Source: Dysgonomonas sp. 511 (lineage in GTDB: Bacteria; Bacteroidota; Bacteroidia; Bacteroidales; Dysgonomonadaceae). Taken from it: a stretch of DNA of 57,518 bases. The notes under the pieces were generated by a model, which saw nothing but the letters and a program-made list of their open reading frames with translations, was not told the origin of the DNA and ran no database searches. Shown here piece by piece: positions 35,127 through 44,998 of this stretch. A program made the translations under genes and the position numbers. Position 1 is the stretch's first letter, and the number at the start of each line of letters is the position of its first letter. Location: NCBI RefSeq assembly GCF_010501105.1, contig NZ_QVMQ01000020.1:1-57518 (forward strand), written 5' to 3'.

Positions 35127-35152
35127 TTTTTATTATACCCAAAAACTTATTA

Positions 35153-35183
35153 TTTGACAATAACTTCTTTTTCTTTATATTTG
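35153..35183 (+). promoter_or_regulatory. Promoter of cstA
   Basis: TTTG at 35153-35156, exactly 19 bases, then TATATTTG at 35176-35183: a consensus Bacteroidetes promoter 47 bases before the cstA ATG. Confidence 0.7.
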
Positions 35184-35230
35184 TATATCCGACAGCGACC
35201 CGGAAGACTAATACCTAAAACATATTTTCT

Positions 35231-36664
35231 ATGATTTCATTCTTTATTGCCGTAGCCGTCCTTATCGGAGGATACTTCGTTTACGGTTCTTTTGTCGAAA
35301 AAGTATTTGGAGCGGATAAAAACCGGCAGACACCTGCGTTCACACATCAAGACGGGGTAGACTATGTACCTATGGGATGGGGCAGGATATTCCTTATCCA
35401 GTTTCTCAATATCGCAGGGCTCGGTCCTATCTTCGGGGCGATAATGGGCGCGATATACGGACCGGCTGCTTTCCTGTGGATTGTATTCGGCACAATATTG
35501 GGTGGAGCCGTCCACGATTATATGTCGGGGATGCTTTCGTTGCGCAACGGCGGCAAAAGCCTGCCCGAACTGGCAGGTATATACATGGGCGTAAGTTTCA
35601 AGCAATTTATGCGCCTGTTTACTCTCTTCCTGATGATATTGGTCGGAGCGGTGTTTATTGCAGGGCCCGCACGTTTGCTGACCAATATGACGCCGGGATA
35701 TTTCGACTTTACATTTTGGAGCATCGTTATCTTCGTTTACTATATGTTGGCTACCCTGTTGCCCATCGACAAACTGATAGGAAAGATATATCCGCTTTTC
35801 GGCTTCGCCATACTGTTTATGGCTGTAGGCGTAGGCGGGTCTATTATATACCACTGGATGCCTGTTCCGGAAGTTGTCCCGTCCAATCTGGTAAATATGC
35901 ACCCCAACCCGAGCCAATACCCGCTTTTCCCGATGATGTTCATATCCATAGCCTGTGGGGCTATATCGGGCTTTCATGCTACACAATCGCCCATGATGGC
36001 ACGTTGCCTGAAAAATGAGAAACAGGGCCGAAGAGTATTTTATGGGGCGATGGTAGCCGAAGGCCTGGTGGCACTGATATGGGCTGCTGCTGCTATGAGC
36101 TTCTTTGGCACTGTGGGCGGACTACAGGCATTTCTTGCCGAAAACGGGAATAATGCGGCCGTAGTAGTAGATAAAATCACGCATACATGGCTGGGTAAGG
36201 TAGGTGCTATATTGGCTATACTGGGAGTAATAGCCGCTCCGATAACATCGGGAGACACGGCATTCCGTTCTGCCCGCCTTATCGTGAGCGATTTTGTCAA
36301 TTTCGACCAAAAGCCTTTGAAGAACCGCTTATTTGTGTCCATACCCCTGTTTGTAGTAGGTTTCATCCTACTGCAAGTCAATTTCGATATACTGTGGCGT
36401 TATTTTGCGTGGGCAAACCAGATGCTTGCTACAGCAACCCTGTGGACGATAACTGTATATCTATGTCGCGAAAAGAAATGTTTCTGGATTACTTTCCTGC
36501 CTGCCATGTTTATGACAATGGTGGTTTCTACCTATATCGTAATTGCACCCGAAGGGCTTGGACTACCGCTTATATATGGCAACATCACCGGGGCTGTGTG
36601 TACAGTGCTGGCTACAGGGATGTTTGTCTATTGGAAGAAGAAAAGAGAGAAGGTATTGCTGTAG
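35231..36664 (+). CDS. cstA: Carbon starvation protein A (peptide/pyruvate-type transporter)
   Basis: 477 residues, about 13 membrane segments. Family hallmarks: GWGRIFLIQFLNIAGLGPIF near residue 50, GGAVHDYMSGMLSLRNGGKS near 96, SGFHATQSPMMARCLKNEKQ near 239 and ITSGDTAFRSARLI near 337. CstA imports peptides or pyruvate under carbon limitation in enterobacteria. This is the shorter form, lacking part of the C-terminal region of the 700-residue E. coli protein, as is usual in Bacteroidetes. Has its own promoter. Confidence 0.9.
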   Translation: MISFFIAVAVLIGGYFVYGSFVEKVFGADKNRQTPAFTHQDGVDYVPMGWGRIFLIQFLNIAGLGPIFGAIMGAIYGPAAFLWIVFGTILGGAVHDYMSGMLSLRNGGKSLPELAGIYMGVSFKQFMRLFTLFLMILVGAVFIAGPARLLTNMTPGYFDFTFWSIVIFVYYMLATLLPIDKLIGKIYPLFGFAILFMAVGVGGSIIYHWMPVPEVVPSNLVNMHPNPSQYPLFPMMFISIACGAISGFHATQSPMMARCLKNEKQGRRVFYGAMVAEGLVALIWAAAAMSFFGTVGGLQAFLAENGNNAAVVVDKITHTWLGKVGAILAILGVIAAPITSGDTAFRSARLIVSDFVNFDQKPLKNRLFVSIPLFVVGFILLQVNFDILWRYFAWANQMLATATLWTITVYLCREKKCFWITFLPAMFMTMVVSTYIVIAPEGLGLPLIYGNITGAVCTVLATGMFVYWKKKREKVLL

Positions 36665-36737
36665 AAGAAATGAAAAGGACTGTGCCTGATTCCCTCAAAA
36701 GCAACGAATTTAATTAAACAGTACTTTGTATCTCTTT

Positions 36738-37664
36738 TTACTTACCTGATATTTGCTGATTTATAAAACGAAGTTGCTTTTCCAGCATAGCTACCCTCGT
36801 CATTTCCACCCCTACCCTTTTTGCTTCGAGTACCGGGCGCGAATAAATATATTCCACTTCCAACGGGCGACGAGCATCATAATCCAACTTCATACTTGGC
36901 GAATAGGGTGTCATCTTGCGGGTCATTTCCAGCATTTCATCTGCATACGATTCGGGGATTTCCTGTTTTAGCCCCGTATTATTGGCCGCCCTTATTACTT
37001 CGAGCATCATATTTCTGATAAGTCCTTCTGTTGCCTGATTTTCCATCAACAAATCTGTACGGGTATTCAAAACTACAGTCATGCCGTTGTATGGAATATT
37101 CCAGACCAGTTTCATCCAACGCGCACTTTTCAGGTCTACATTCTGTGCGTCAATTCCTGATTCGCGAAAATCGGAAATGACTTTATCTATCAAGCCCTGA
37201 TCGGGGCAAGAATACGAACCGATATTCACCTTGCCGTAATCCATATGAGCAATATGCCCCTTACCAATCTTACTGGAACAGATAAAAGCCAACCCTCCTG
37301 CAATATACAGTTCCGGAAAGTCCTTTTGCAAGTCCTCTTCCAATCCTAGCCCGTTTTGGATAAGGATCACCAATGTATCTTTTTTCAGCAGAGGTGGAAG
37401 CATCTCTTTCAATAAGGAATTGTTTGTTGATTTAAGCCCGACAAGTACAATATCGCACTCAGGCATATCTTTTGTATTGTTGTATGCTTTTAGTTGTGAG
37501 ATATGAAAATCGCCATTGACAGAATCGACTTTCAACCCGTTTTGCTTTACATATTCATAGTCGGAATGGAACAGAAAATGTACGTCTTTGCCAGCATTAG
37601 CAAGCCGCCCTCCATAGTATCCGCCAATAGCACCTGTGCCGATTACTGCATATTTGAGTGACAT
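36738..37664 (-). CDS. panE: 2-dehydropantoate 2-reductase
   Basis: 308 residues from the ATG at 37664 (MSLKYAVIG); a longer frame adds a residue block that would overlap the promoter, so I reject it. The N-terminal NADPH site is GTGAIGGYYGG at residues 9-19. KSARWMKLVWNIPYNGMTVV carries the catalytic Lys, and the C-terminal helical domain ends with SMKLDYDARRPLEVEYI, including the conserved E. It reduces ketopantoate to pantoate for coenzyme A synthesis in the cytoplasm. A -7 box TATCTTTG (37682-37689, minus strand) is 18 bases upstream. Convergent with cstA. Confidence 0.85.
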   Translation of the reverse strand: MSLKYAVIGTGAIGGYYGGRLANAGKDVHFLFHSDYEYVKQNGLKVDSVNGDFHISQLKAYNNTKDMPECDIVLVGLKSTNNSLLKEMLPPLLKKDTLVILIQNGLGLEEDLQKDFPELYIAGGLAFICSSKIGKGHIAHMDYGKVNIGSYSCPDQGLIDKVISDFRESGIDAQNVDLKSARWMKLVWNIPYNGMTVVLNTRTDLLMENQATEGLIRNMMLEVIRAANNTGLKQEIPESYADEMLEMTRKMTPYSPSMKLDYDARRPLEVEYIYSRPVLEAKRVGVEMTRVAMLEKQLRFINQQISGK

Positions 37665-37798
37665 AATTCTTATTTTTGGTGCAAAGATAAGACTTTGTAA
37701 CAACAAAAGACAAGTGGTGTTGACATTTCAAAAAAAATAAGCAGCGACTTCTTGAGCCACTGCTTACCTTTATACGATTATAATTATCCAATCAAGGA

Positions 37799-38182
37799 TT
37801 AGTCTTCTACTTCCGGTTCGCTATATGAATCTACCCTGATGTAATCATGCCAATGAGAAAATTCACATAACGAGAGAATATTATCCTCCTTAAATTTATA
37901 TTTTATTCCACCATAAATATTGTCATCAAAGATAATTTCATCGGAAGAAACTTTATAAGAAAGATTGTTAGCATAGTCAAGAGTAGGAACCCAAATGTAT
38001 CTCCAATGTTCGCGAACACATACCCCGTCTCTCTTGAAAATATAGACTGTAGAATCATTTTTTGCATTCAGATAATACCATGCACCATAAAATCCGCTAC
38101 TGTCAATGTATTGAGGCTCTTCATCGTCACTACAAGCTATAAAGCCTAATAATATAACTAAAAAGGGTAGTAATTTTTTCAT
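37799..38182 (-). CDS. Small lipoprotein, lipocalin-like
   Basis: 127 residues. The lipobox GFIAC gives C17, followed by SDDEE, a strong acidic surface-export signal. The mature chain (GFYGAWYYLNAKNDSTVYIF, then NLSYKVSSDEIIFDDNIY) looks like a small beta-barrel of the lipocalin-like type found in many Bacteroidetes lipoproteins. A promoter with TTG (38240-38242), 20 bases and TAATTTTG (38212-38219, minus strand) lies 30 bases upstream, so it is transcribed alone. Ligand unknown. Confidence 0.65.
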   Translation of the reverse strand: MKKLLPFLVILLGFIACSDDEEPQYIDSSGFYGAWYYLNAKNDSTVYIFKRDGVCVREHWRYIWVPTLDYANNLSYKVSSDEIIFDDNIYGGIKYKFKEDNILSLCEFSHWHDYIRVDSYSEPEVED

Positions 38183-38411
38183 TTTATAGTTTTAATGTCA
38201 GTTTGTATGCGCAAAATTAGAAAAAATAAATAAGCTATACAAGCCCATAGCAAGACTATCTCTGTTAAACTTTTTGCCTCTTTAGTTTATTGAATCCCTA
38301 ATAAGCAGATGATTCCCATCCTTTAGAAAGCTACCGGGGAATTTCCAAAGAATTATATTCACAAAAAATGGTTAATAAATTAATCTATCAACCATTTCTA
38401 AGCCTCTTTAT

Positions 38412-39656
38412 TTACTCCAGCTTATGTATCACCAAGCCCGACCGTAATTTGGGCTCGAACCAGGTCGTTTTCGGAGGCATAATATTACCCGAATCGGCAA
38501 TGTCCATCAATTGCTTCATGGTTACGGGATAGAGGGCAATAGCAAGCTTCATTTCGCCACTATCCACCCGTTTTTTCAACTCTCCCAATCCGCGAATACC
38601 ACCTACAAAGTCGATACGCTTATCCGAACGCAGGTCTTTTATACCCAATATATCATCGAGTATATATTTAGAAGAAATGGTTACATCCAATACGCCGATA
38701 GGGTCGTTGTCATCGTAAGTACCTTCCTTTGCCGTCAAGCTATAGCATTTACCATCCAGATAGATAGAAAAATTATGTAATCCTGTTGGTGATTCTATTT
38801 CCCGACCTTTTTCTTCGACTACAAAATGAGCCTCCAGTTTTTCCAGAAATTCGGCTGGCGTCAAGCCGTTCAGGTCTTTTACCAAGCGGTTGTAATCTAT
38901 TATATTCAGCTGGGTATCAGGAAAACAGACAGCCATAAAATAGTTATATTCTTCATCCCCTTTATGATTTGGATTTTGTGCTGCCTTTTCTGCCCCAACC
39001 AATGCTGCTGCTGCCGAACGGTGATGCCCATCGGCTATATATAGCTGAGGTATAGCCGCAAAAAGTGATGTTATTCTGGCAATTATATTTTTATCGTCTA
39101 CCACCCAAAAGTGATGCCCTACTCCATCTGCCGCAATAAAATCGTATTCGGCAGGGGTATCTATTACTGAGCGTACAATTGCATCCAGTTCCTTATTGTC
39201 GGGATATGCAAAAAAGACAGGCTCAATATTGGCATTATTCACCCTTACATGCTTCATGCGGTCTTCTTCCTTGTCGCGGCGCGTAAGCTCGTGTTTCTTT
39301 ATCTTATCTGTCATATAATCATCCACATGCGAACAAACGACAAGTCCGTACTGGGTCTTACCGTTCATAGTCTGGGCATATACATAATAACATTCTTCCG
39401 GGTCTTGCACCAGCCATCCTTTTTCCTGAAACTTATTGAAATTGCAGACTGCACGTTCATAAACATCGGGGTGATGCTCGTCTATTACGTCATCGAAATC
39501 TATTTCGGGCTTGATAATGCGGTAAAGGGATTTTTCATTACCCGCTGCTTCGAGGCGCGCTTCAAGCGAACTAAGCACATCATACGGGCGCGAAACCACT
39601 TCTTCTACGATATTTTTTGGAGGTCTTACTCCTTTGAACGGTTTAATTATAGCCAT
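38412..39656 (-). CDS. DUF1015 family protein
   Basis: 414 residues from the ATG at 39656 (MAIIKPFKGVRPPKNI); a further upstream start is not supported. The N-terminal KPFKGVRPP, the central IADGHHRSAAA near residue 210 and the C-terminal NIMPPKTTWFEPKLRSGLVI are the signatures of DUF1015. The family is widely linked with serine biosynthesis genes, and here it is divergent from serC, with serA next. Its enzymatic role is not established. A TATATTTG -7 box (39757-39764, minus strand) lies upstream. Confidence 0.85.
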   Translation of the reverse strand: MAIIKPFKGVRPPKNIVEEVVSRPYDVLSSLEARLEAAGNEKSLYRIIKPEIDFDDVIDEHHPDVYERAVCNFNKFQEKGWLVQDPEECYYVYAQTMNGKTQYGLVVCSHVDDYMTDKIKKHELTRRDKEEDRMKHVRVNNANIEPVFFAYPDNKELDAIVRSVIDTPAEYDFIAADGVGHHFWVVDDKNIIARITSLFAAIPQLYIADGHHRSAAAALVGAEKAAQNPNHKGDEEYNYFMAVCFPDTQLNIIDYNRLVKDLNGLTPAEFLEKLEAHFVVEEKGREIESPTGLHNFSIYLDGKCYSLTAKEGTYDDNDPIGVLDVTISSKYILDDILGIKDLRSDKRIDFVGGIRGLGELKKRVDSGEMKLAIALYPVTMKQLMDIADSGNIMPPKTTWFEPKLRSGLVIHKLE

Positions 39657-40008
39657 CTTTTTATTCTTTTGGTATAAGGTTAAACAATCTCGATGAATAA
39701 ATGACAAAAAACGGCAAAATATTTTTTATCTCCAGTTTCTTACTTTTTATTACTTACAAATATAACAAAACAATAAAATATTGCGTCCGTTTTTCCAAAA
39801 ATAGAAAGAAAACATTTTACGAAAAACATTTTGACAAAACAGTGATATTGCATTAAAATAATATTTTGCTTTAAATAATGCCAATTAAGATATAATTAGT
39901 AATTTTGGAAACCTAATAAGGATACATTTAACTATAAAAACAGCAAAGAGACTAGTAAACGAAAAGAATAACAATAGATAAACTTAATTACCTAATTTTT
40001 ATAACACG
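39657..40008. promoter_or_regulatory. Divergent promoter region, DUF1015 gene and serC
   Basis: AT-rich 352-base region between divergent genes. A minus-strand TATATTTG (39757-39764) serves the DUF1015 gene, and a plus-strand TAATTTTG (39900-39907) suits serC; neither has a -33 box at the usual distance. No other structure seen. Confidence 0.45.
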
Positions 40009-41082
40009 ATGAAGAAATACAATTTTAGCGCCGGACCATCTATCCTTCCTCAACAGACAATAGAGGAAACTGCAAAAGCAATACTCGATTTCAATGGTTC
40101 ATCGTTCTCCCTTATGGAGGTCAGCCACCGCAGCAAAGATTTCCAGGCTGTAATGGACGAAGCTGTAGAGTTGTTTAAAGAATTGCTGGACATACCTGCC
40201 GGCTATTCAGTACTTTTCTTAGGTGGTGGGGCGAGCCTTCAGTTCTGTATGATTCCTTTCAACCTGATGGAAAAGAAAGCGGCTTACCTCAATACCGGTA
40301 CGTGGGCAAGCAAGGCTATAAAGGAGGCTAAATTGTTTGGCGAGGTAGTTGAAGTGGCTACATCTAAGCCTGCAAACTTCACATACATACCAAAAGATTA
40401 TGTAATACCTACCGATGCCGATTATTTCCACATCACCACCAATAATACTATTTTTGGTACCGAACTTCATACCGATATAGACTCTCCGGTGCCGTTGGTT
40501 GCCGATATGTCGTCGGATATATTCTCACGCCCTGTAGACATTTCTAAATATGCACTTATATATGGCGGAGCGCAAAAAAACCTTGCACCTGCCGGAGTAA
40601 CCTTCGTGATAGTGAAAGATGAAATACTAGGCAAGGTAAACCGCCAGATACCGACTATGCTCGACTATCGCACACATATCGAAAACGGTTCGATGTTCAA
40701 TACTCCTCCGGTAGTGCCTGTATATGCAGCAATGCAAACATTGCGCTGGCTGAAAGCCAATGGTGGCGTACAAGCAATGTATAAACGCAATAAAGAAAAA
40801 GCAGAATTGCTATACAACGAAATCGACCGCAACCCTGTATTCAAAGGCACTTGCCAGGTAGAAGACCGCTCGTTGATGAACGTATGTTTCGTACTTACCC
40901 CCGAGTATGAAGGAAACGAAGCTGCATTCCTCGAATTTGCTAAGGAAAGAGGACTATACGAACTGAAAGGACACCGTTCGGTAGGTGGATTCCGCGCTTC
41001 TATCTACAACGCTATGCCAAAAGAAGGCGTACAGGCATTAGTAGATGCTATGCAGGAGTTTGAAAAGAAAATGAGTAAGTAA
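40009..41082 (+). CDS. serC: Phosphoserine aminotransferase
   Basis: 357 residues. N-terminal [12 protein letters not shown] and the PLP-Lys segment [13 protein letters not shown] (K190) are diagnostic; [18 protein letters not shown] near residue 320 carries the phosphate-binding Arg/His residues. It converts 3-phosphohydroxypyruvate and glutamate to phosphoserine in serine (and pyridoxal phosphate) biosynthesis. Followed by serA after 121 bases of repeat-bearing sequence. Confidence 0.95.
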   Translation: MKKYNFSAGPSILPQQTIEETAKAILDFNGSSFSLMEVSHRSKDFQAVMDEAVELFKELLDIPAGYSVLFLGGGASLQFCMIPFNLMEKKAAYLNTGTWASKAIKEAKLFGEVVEVATSKPANFTYIPKDYVIPTDADYFHITTNNTIFGTELHTDIDSPVPLVADMSSDIFSRPVDISKYALIYGGAQKNLAPAGVTFVIVKDEILGKVNRQIPTMLDYRTHIENGSMFNTPPVVPVYAAMQTLRWLKANGGVQAMYKRNKEKAELLYNEIDRNPVFKGTCQVEDRSLMNVCFVLTPEYEGNEAAFLEFAKERGLYELKGHRSVGGFRASIYNAMPKEGVQALVDAMQEFEKKMSK

Positions 41083-41156
41083 GCCCCCTAAATCCCCCTT
41101 GAGGGACTTAAGGGTAAACCATAAAAAATGAATAGTAATTTTAATTAAAAAACACT

Positions 41157-41199
41157 CTCTTTGTAGCCTCCCTCTGGGGGAGGTTGGAGGGGCTTCTAT
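41157..41199 (+). repeat. Interspersed hairpin repeat just before serA
   Basis: Second copy of the repeat at 5708-5746: the arms CTCTTTGTAGCCTCCC and GGAGGTTGGAGGGGCTT are identical, while the loop is TCTGG-like and differs. It ends 5 bases before the serA ATG at 41204, so it must lie in the mRNA leader. A related C- and G-rich hairpin lies at about 41085-41113. Confidence 0.65.
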
Positions 41200-41203
41200 A
41201 ATA

Positions 41204-42130
41204 ATGAAGATACTAATAGCAACAGACAAACCATTTGCAGCCGAAGCTGTAAACGGTATCAGAGACGTAATAGAAAAAGCAGGCTACGAATTGGTACTGC
41301 TTGAGAAATATACAGAAAAGCAACAGTTGCTCGATGCTGTTGCAACGGCCAACGCCGCCATTATCCGCAGCGATATTTTCGATAAAGAAGTATTGGATGC
41401 AGCCAAAGAGATGAAAATAGTAGTTCGCGCCGGAGCAGGGTTCGACAACATAGACCTCGATGCGGCAACAGCCAACGATATCTGTGTGATGAACACACCG
41501 GGGCAAAATGCCAATGCTGTGGCAGAACTTGCTCTCGGACTAGCAGTATATGCTGTACGCAACTTCTACAACGGCACATCGGGAACTGAGCTGATGGGCA
41601 AGAAACTGGGTATCCACGCCTATGGCAATGTAGGGCGCAATGTGGCGCGTGTAGCCAAAGGTTTCGGTATGGAAGTGTATGCTTTCGACCCGTTCCTTAC
41701 AGCAGAGCAGATAGAGAGCGAAGGCGTGAAAGCAGTAGCATCGGCAGAAGAATTGTATGAAACTTGCCAATTCGTATCGTTGCACATCCCTGCCACTGCC
41801 GAGACTAAAAACTCTATCAACTACGCTTTGCTGAACAAGATGCCTAAAAACGCATTACTTATCAATACTGCCCGCAAGGAAGTGATAAACGAGGCCGAGA
41901 TGGTAAAATTGATGGAAGATCGTAAGGACTTCAAATACGTTACCGACATCATGCCGGGTAATAACGCAGAAATGGCTGAAAAATTTGCAGGACGCTACTT
42001 CTCTACTCCTAAGAAAATGGGTGCGCAAACTGCCGAAGCTAATACAAATGCAGGTATTGCAGCCGCAAACCAGATTGTAGATTTCATCAAGAACGGCAAC
42101 GAGCGTTTCCGTGTGAATAAGAAAAAATAA
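41204..42130 (+). CDS. serA: D-3-phosphoglycerate dehydrogenase, short form
   Basis: 308 residues, without the C-terminal ACT domain present in longer SerA proteins, so allosteric serine control through that domain is absent. NAD-binding MGKKLGIHAYGNVGRNVARV near residue 127, substrate-binding RAGAGFDNIDLDAA near 75, and the C-terminal LLINTARKEVINEAEMV are seen. In place of the usual catalytic His pair region, the KKMGAQTAEANTNAG segment near residue 270 appears. It oxidises 3-phosphoglycerate to start serine synthesis; serC supplies the next step. Confidence 0.85.
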   Translation: MKILIATDKPFAAEAVNGIRDVIEKAGYELVLLEKYTEKQQLLDAVATANAAIIRSDIFDKEVLDAAKEMKIVVRAGAGFDNIDLDAATANDICVMNTPGQNANAVAELALGLAVYAVRNFYNGTSGTELMGKKLGIHAYGNVGRNVARVAKGFGMEVYAFDPFLTAEQIESEGVKAVASAEELYETCQFVSLHIPATAETKNSINYALLNKMPKNALLINTARKEVINEAEMVKLMEDRKDFKYVTDIMPGNNAEMAEKFAGRYFSTPKKMGAQTAEANTNAGIAAANQIVDFIKNGNERFRVNKKK

Positions 42131-42169
42131 GGATTGAAACAGTTACTTACTTTTCATTACAAACAATAA

Positions 42170-42205
42170 AAAAAACCGATAGATGATTCATTTATCGGTT
42201 TTTTT
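42170..42205. terminator. Bidirectional terminator
   Basis: AAAAACCGATA and TATCGGTTTTT flank a 10-base loop, giving A-run and T-run on both strands. It lies between convergent serA and the CPBP protease gene and can serve both. Confidence 0.75.
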
Positions 42206-42208
42206 ATA

Positions 42209-43159
42209 TTATTGAGCCTGACAACTTCCTGTATCGGCTACTTCTTCTATTCTCCTATTCATTACCGAAAACTTCCAGCCGTAAAGTTTATGGAAAACAG
42301 CGATTGAAACGACTCCAAACAAGACCGTGCTAATCAAACTGCCCACGGGGTCGATATCAGCAACACTAAACAGTGCCGGGGTTTGCAATGCCGACGAAGA
42401 ATGTGTAATAAACAAACTGGCAAATATATTATTGGCAGCATGGATGCCCAGAGCCACTTCGATACCATCATCGAGAATACTCGTAAGTCCCATAATCGCC
42501 CCCATGATAATATACTGAGGCAACATAAGGGCGATACCAAACTCCGCTACTTCGGGATTAGATATATGCAGCAAGCCAAATACTAGGGACGGAATGATCA
42601 ACACCCACCAACGATTGCGGGTAAGATTGCCCACAGTCTGAGCCAGATAGCCCCTGAATGCCAACTCTTCGAAAGAGGTCTGAAAAGGTAATAATATAAG
42701 CGAAAGCAGTACCAAAGGAATGAATGTAGAAATATCGAACTGTAGGGTAAAATCGGCAGGATGGAGCATATATTCCACAGCAAGCGATATGATAGAAAGA
42801 GCCGCCCATACGCCTGCTCCTACCCATACGTGGTTCCACCTGATCTTATTTGTACCGTTGACTATTTGTGTAAAGCTCCATTTATGAAAAGCCTTTATTA
42901 AAAATAAGAGAACAAAAAAGGCGAATACCAATGGCAAAACCATCAAAGCAAAAAGCATATTTTGTGACAATCCGGAAGATGCCATATCCGATAGATAAGC
43001 GTCAACTGATTGACCGTTGGCCAATGCTTTCGCTACAAGGGCTATAGGAATAGACCCAACAAGGCTGGCTATAACAAAACTCAGCACCAAAACAATTACA
43101 GATACGACAAAGAGCTTAATTCTTTTGTCTCCATTGAGCGCAAATTCCAGATGTTTCAT
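42209..43159 (-). CDS. CPBP family intramembrane metalloprotease
   Basis: About 316 residues, eight predicted membrane segments; ATG codons at 43159 and 43165 are both possible starts. The three CPBP motifs are present: EELAFRGYL (E-E-x3-R) near residue 165, FGLLHISN near 200 and GIHAANNIFA (H-x3-N) near 245. Members cleave or modify membrane proteins, for example CAAX-type or bacteriocin-immunity proteins. Its substrate here is unknown. The acidic/His metal ligands are complete. Confidence 0.8.
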   Translation of the reverse strand: MKHLEFALNGDKRIKLFVVSVIVLVLSFVIASLVGSIPIALVAKALANGQSVDAYLSDMASSGLSQNMLFALMVLPLVFAFFVLLFLIKAFHKWSFTQIVNGTNKIRWNHVWVGAGVWAALSIISLAVEYMLHPADFTLQFDISTFIPLVLLSLILLPFQTSFEELAFRGYLAQTVGNLTRNRWWVLIIPSLVFGLLHISNPEVAEFGIALMLPQYIIMGAIMGLTSILDDGIEVALGIHAANNIFASLFITHSSSALQTPALFSVADIDPVGSLISTVLFGVVSIAVFHKLYGWKFSVMNRRIEEVADTGSCQAQ

Positions 43160-43270
43160 AGTCATTTTGTTCGTTTTATTAATAGTTTTGTTATATATGT
43201 CGCCACAAAACCGAATAAGTCACACAAAATAACAAAATAATAACAGACCGGCAAAACCTGTATAAATAAT

Positions 43271-43303
43271 AATCCCGATAAAACAATAAAGTTTACCGGG
43301 ATT
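43271..43303 (-). terminator. Terminator-like hairpin
   Basis: AATCCCG (43271-43277) pairs with CGGGATT (43297-43303), with TAAA/TTTA extending the stem inward. Read on the minus strand it lies 24 bases after the stop of the 43327 gene and is followed by an AT-rich stretch. Confidence 0.55.
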
Positions 43304-43326
43304 ACAAATTATATAGATATGTTCTT

Positions 43327-44199
43327 TTATCCTACCTGCACCACTAGGAATTTGGTCAGGCTCCAGAATTTCTTATAGTCCGACACTTTCAACACCATTT
43401 TTCCATTGGCGTCTTTTTCCAGCGTATAGCTGTCTTTAGGATGGTCTGACAATACTTTTGCTTTCTTGTCGTACAAAGGTATTTCCAATGTTTTGCGGAT
43501 ATCTACCTGAATAAATTTGCTAGCCTCGATACCTTCGTTCAATATCTTGTTCGAAGCAAGGAATCCGCCTGTTACCACTTTAGCCTCTTTCAGTTCTTTC
43601 GATGTGCCGAACATATAATAAGCTGTGTGCAGTTCCTGATCCTGAGCTTTAATTTTCGAAGCCTGCTCTGCTGTCTGGGTAGCTAGTTCGTCTACATTTG
43701 CAGCCAGCGATTGCACATCTGTTTTGAGGGCTGCAATTTGCTCGTCGCGTGTTGCCAGCGATTGTTGCAGTTCCGATATTGTTTTAGCTCTTTCTGTCAG
43801 TTCAGCATTCAGGTTCTCGATAGTTTTCTTGAATGTAGCCATCTGTCCCGAATTGCTCTTCAACTGGCGGTTCAGCTTTTCGATATTTTCTTTGTTTTTC
43901 TTCAATATCTCGTTTAGCATTTCGAAGTTTTCCTTTATCTCGGTTTTCTTATCTACTGACAACTCACCTTTGCCCTTCGATTCTATGGCCAGCCATTTCT
44001 CTGTTTCTCTGATTTGTCTGAAATTTTCTTCTATTTCGTTTATCAAATCGGTTGTCTCCGACAGTTCGTTGTTGCTTTGCGCATTAGCTTGCATCAAAGA
44101 ATCCCTTTCTGCCTGCAATCTTTTGTATTCGTCCGAATTTTTCACATTACATGATGCCAATGCTAATAAACACAAGCATCCTACTAACATTTTTTTCAT
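43327..44199 (-). CDS. Coiled-coil lipoprotein
   Basis: 290 residues. Lipobox LALASC gives C17. Residues about 20-185 form long coiled coil (heptads of Leu, Ile and charged residues, e.g. LNRQLKSNSGQMATFKKTIE), and the last ~100 residues form a compact beta-type domain (LEIPLYDKKAKVLSDHPKDS). This architecture occurs in Bacteroidetes lipoproteins of unknown function, sometimes annotated by similarity to chromosome-segregation proteins because of the coil. Periplasmic or outer membrane. Confidence 0.65.
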   Translation of the reverse strand: MKKMLVGCLCLLALASCNVKNSDEYKRLQAERDSLMQANAQSNNELSETTDLINEIEENFRQIRETEKWLAIESKGKGELSVDKKTEIKENFEMLNEILKKNKENIEKLNRQLKSNSGQMATFKKTIENLNAELTERAKTISELQQSLATRDEQIAALKTDVQSLAANVDELATQTAEQASKIKAQDQELHTAYYMFGTSKELKEAKVVTGGFLASNKILNEGIEASKFIQVDIRKTLEIPLYDKKAKVLSDHPKDSYTLEKDANGKMVLKVSDYKKFWSLTKFLVVQVG

Positions 44200-44235
44200 A
44201 AAATTAATATTAAAAATTTAGTTTATATTCTGATT

Positions 44236-44910
44236 TCAATTTTCCTTACTTGATAGCACTATAACAAATTCACCTCTGGGTTCGTTCACCGAAAAGTGAG
44301 ATATTAATTCTCTGAGAGTTCCTCTGAGGGTTTCCTCGTGTATTTTCGATATCTCGCGGCATGTAGCAGCCTGCCTTTCTTCGCCCATATATTCAGCCAG
44401 TTGAGTGAGGGTCTTTAACACACGGTGGGGCGATTCGTAGAAAATAATTGTGCGCGATTCTTCCGCTAAAAACTTCAAACGGGTCATTCTTCCTTTTTTC
44501 TGGGGCAGAAACCCTTCGAAGCAAAACCTATCGGAAGGAATGCCCGACGACACCAATGCCGGCACAAACGCTGTTGCCCCGGGCAGGCACTCTACTTCAA
44601 CTCCGGCTTTGACACATTCGCGAACCACCAAAAAACCAGGATCGGATATGCCCGGCGTCCCGGCATCGGAAACCAGTGCTATATCTTCTGTTCCTTTCAG
44701 CCTTTCTACTATCTGGGAAACCACCTTATGTTCGTTGAACTTATGGTACGACTGCATTTTGTTTTGTATCTCGAAATGCTTCAGGAGAATACCCGTAGTA
44801 CGCGTATCTTCTGCCAGTATGAGCGATACTTCTTTTAGCAGCCGTATGGCTCTAAACGTCATATCTTCGAGATTTCCCACCGGGGTAGGGATAACATATA
44901 ATTTACCCAT
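44236..44910 (-). CDS. rsmI: 16S rRNA 2'-O-ribose C1402 methyltransferase
   Basis: 224 residues, TP-methylase fold. Family motifs: YVIPTPVGNLEDMTFRAI at the N-terminus, LAEDTRTTGILLKHF near residue 34, VSDAGTPGISDPGF near 80 and PGATAFVPALVSSGI near 110. It methylates C1402 of 16S rRNA using SAM. The length is shorter than the ~285 residues of E. coli RsmI, missing the C-terminal extension, as in many Bacteroidetes. Confidence 0.9.
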   Translation of the reverse strand: MGKLYVIPTPVGNLEDMTFRAIRLLKEVSLILAEDTRTTGILLKHFEIQNKMQSYHKFNEHKVVSQIVERLKGTEDIALVSDAGTPGISDPGFLVVRECVKAGVEVECLPGATAFVPALVSSGIPSDRFCFEGFLPQKKGRMTRLKFLAEESRTIIFYESPHRVLKTLTQLAEYMGEERQAATCREISKIHEETLRGTLRELISHFSVNEPRGEFVIVLSSKEN

Positions 44911-44998
44911 TTACCTTTTTTATCTTAATTTGAGAGTACAAATATAGATTAAAAAACAAACCGTCTAAATGAATAGTACAAAAAATAAAACGATATCG

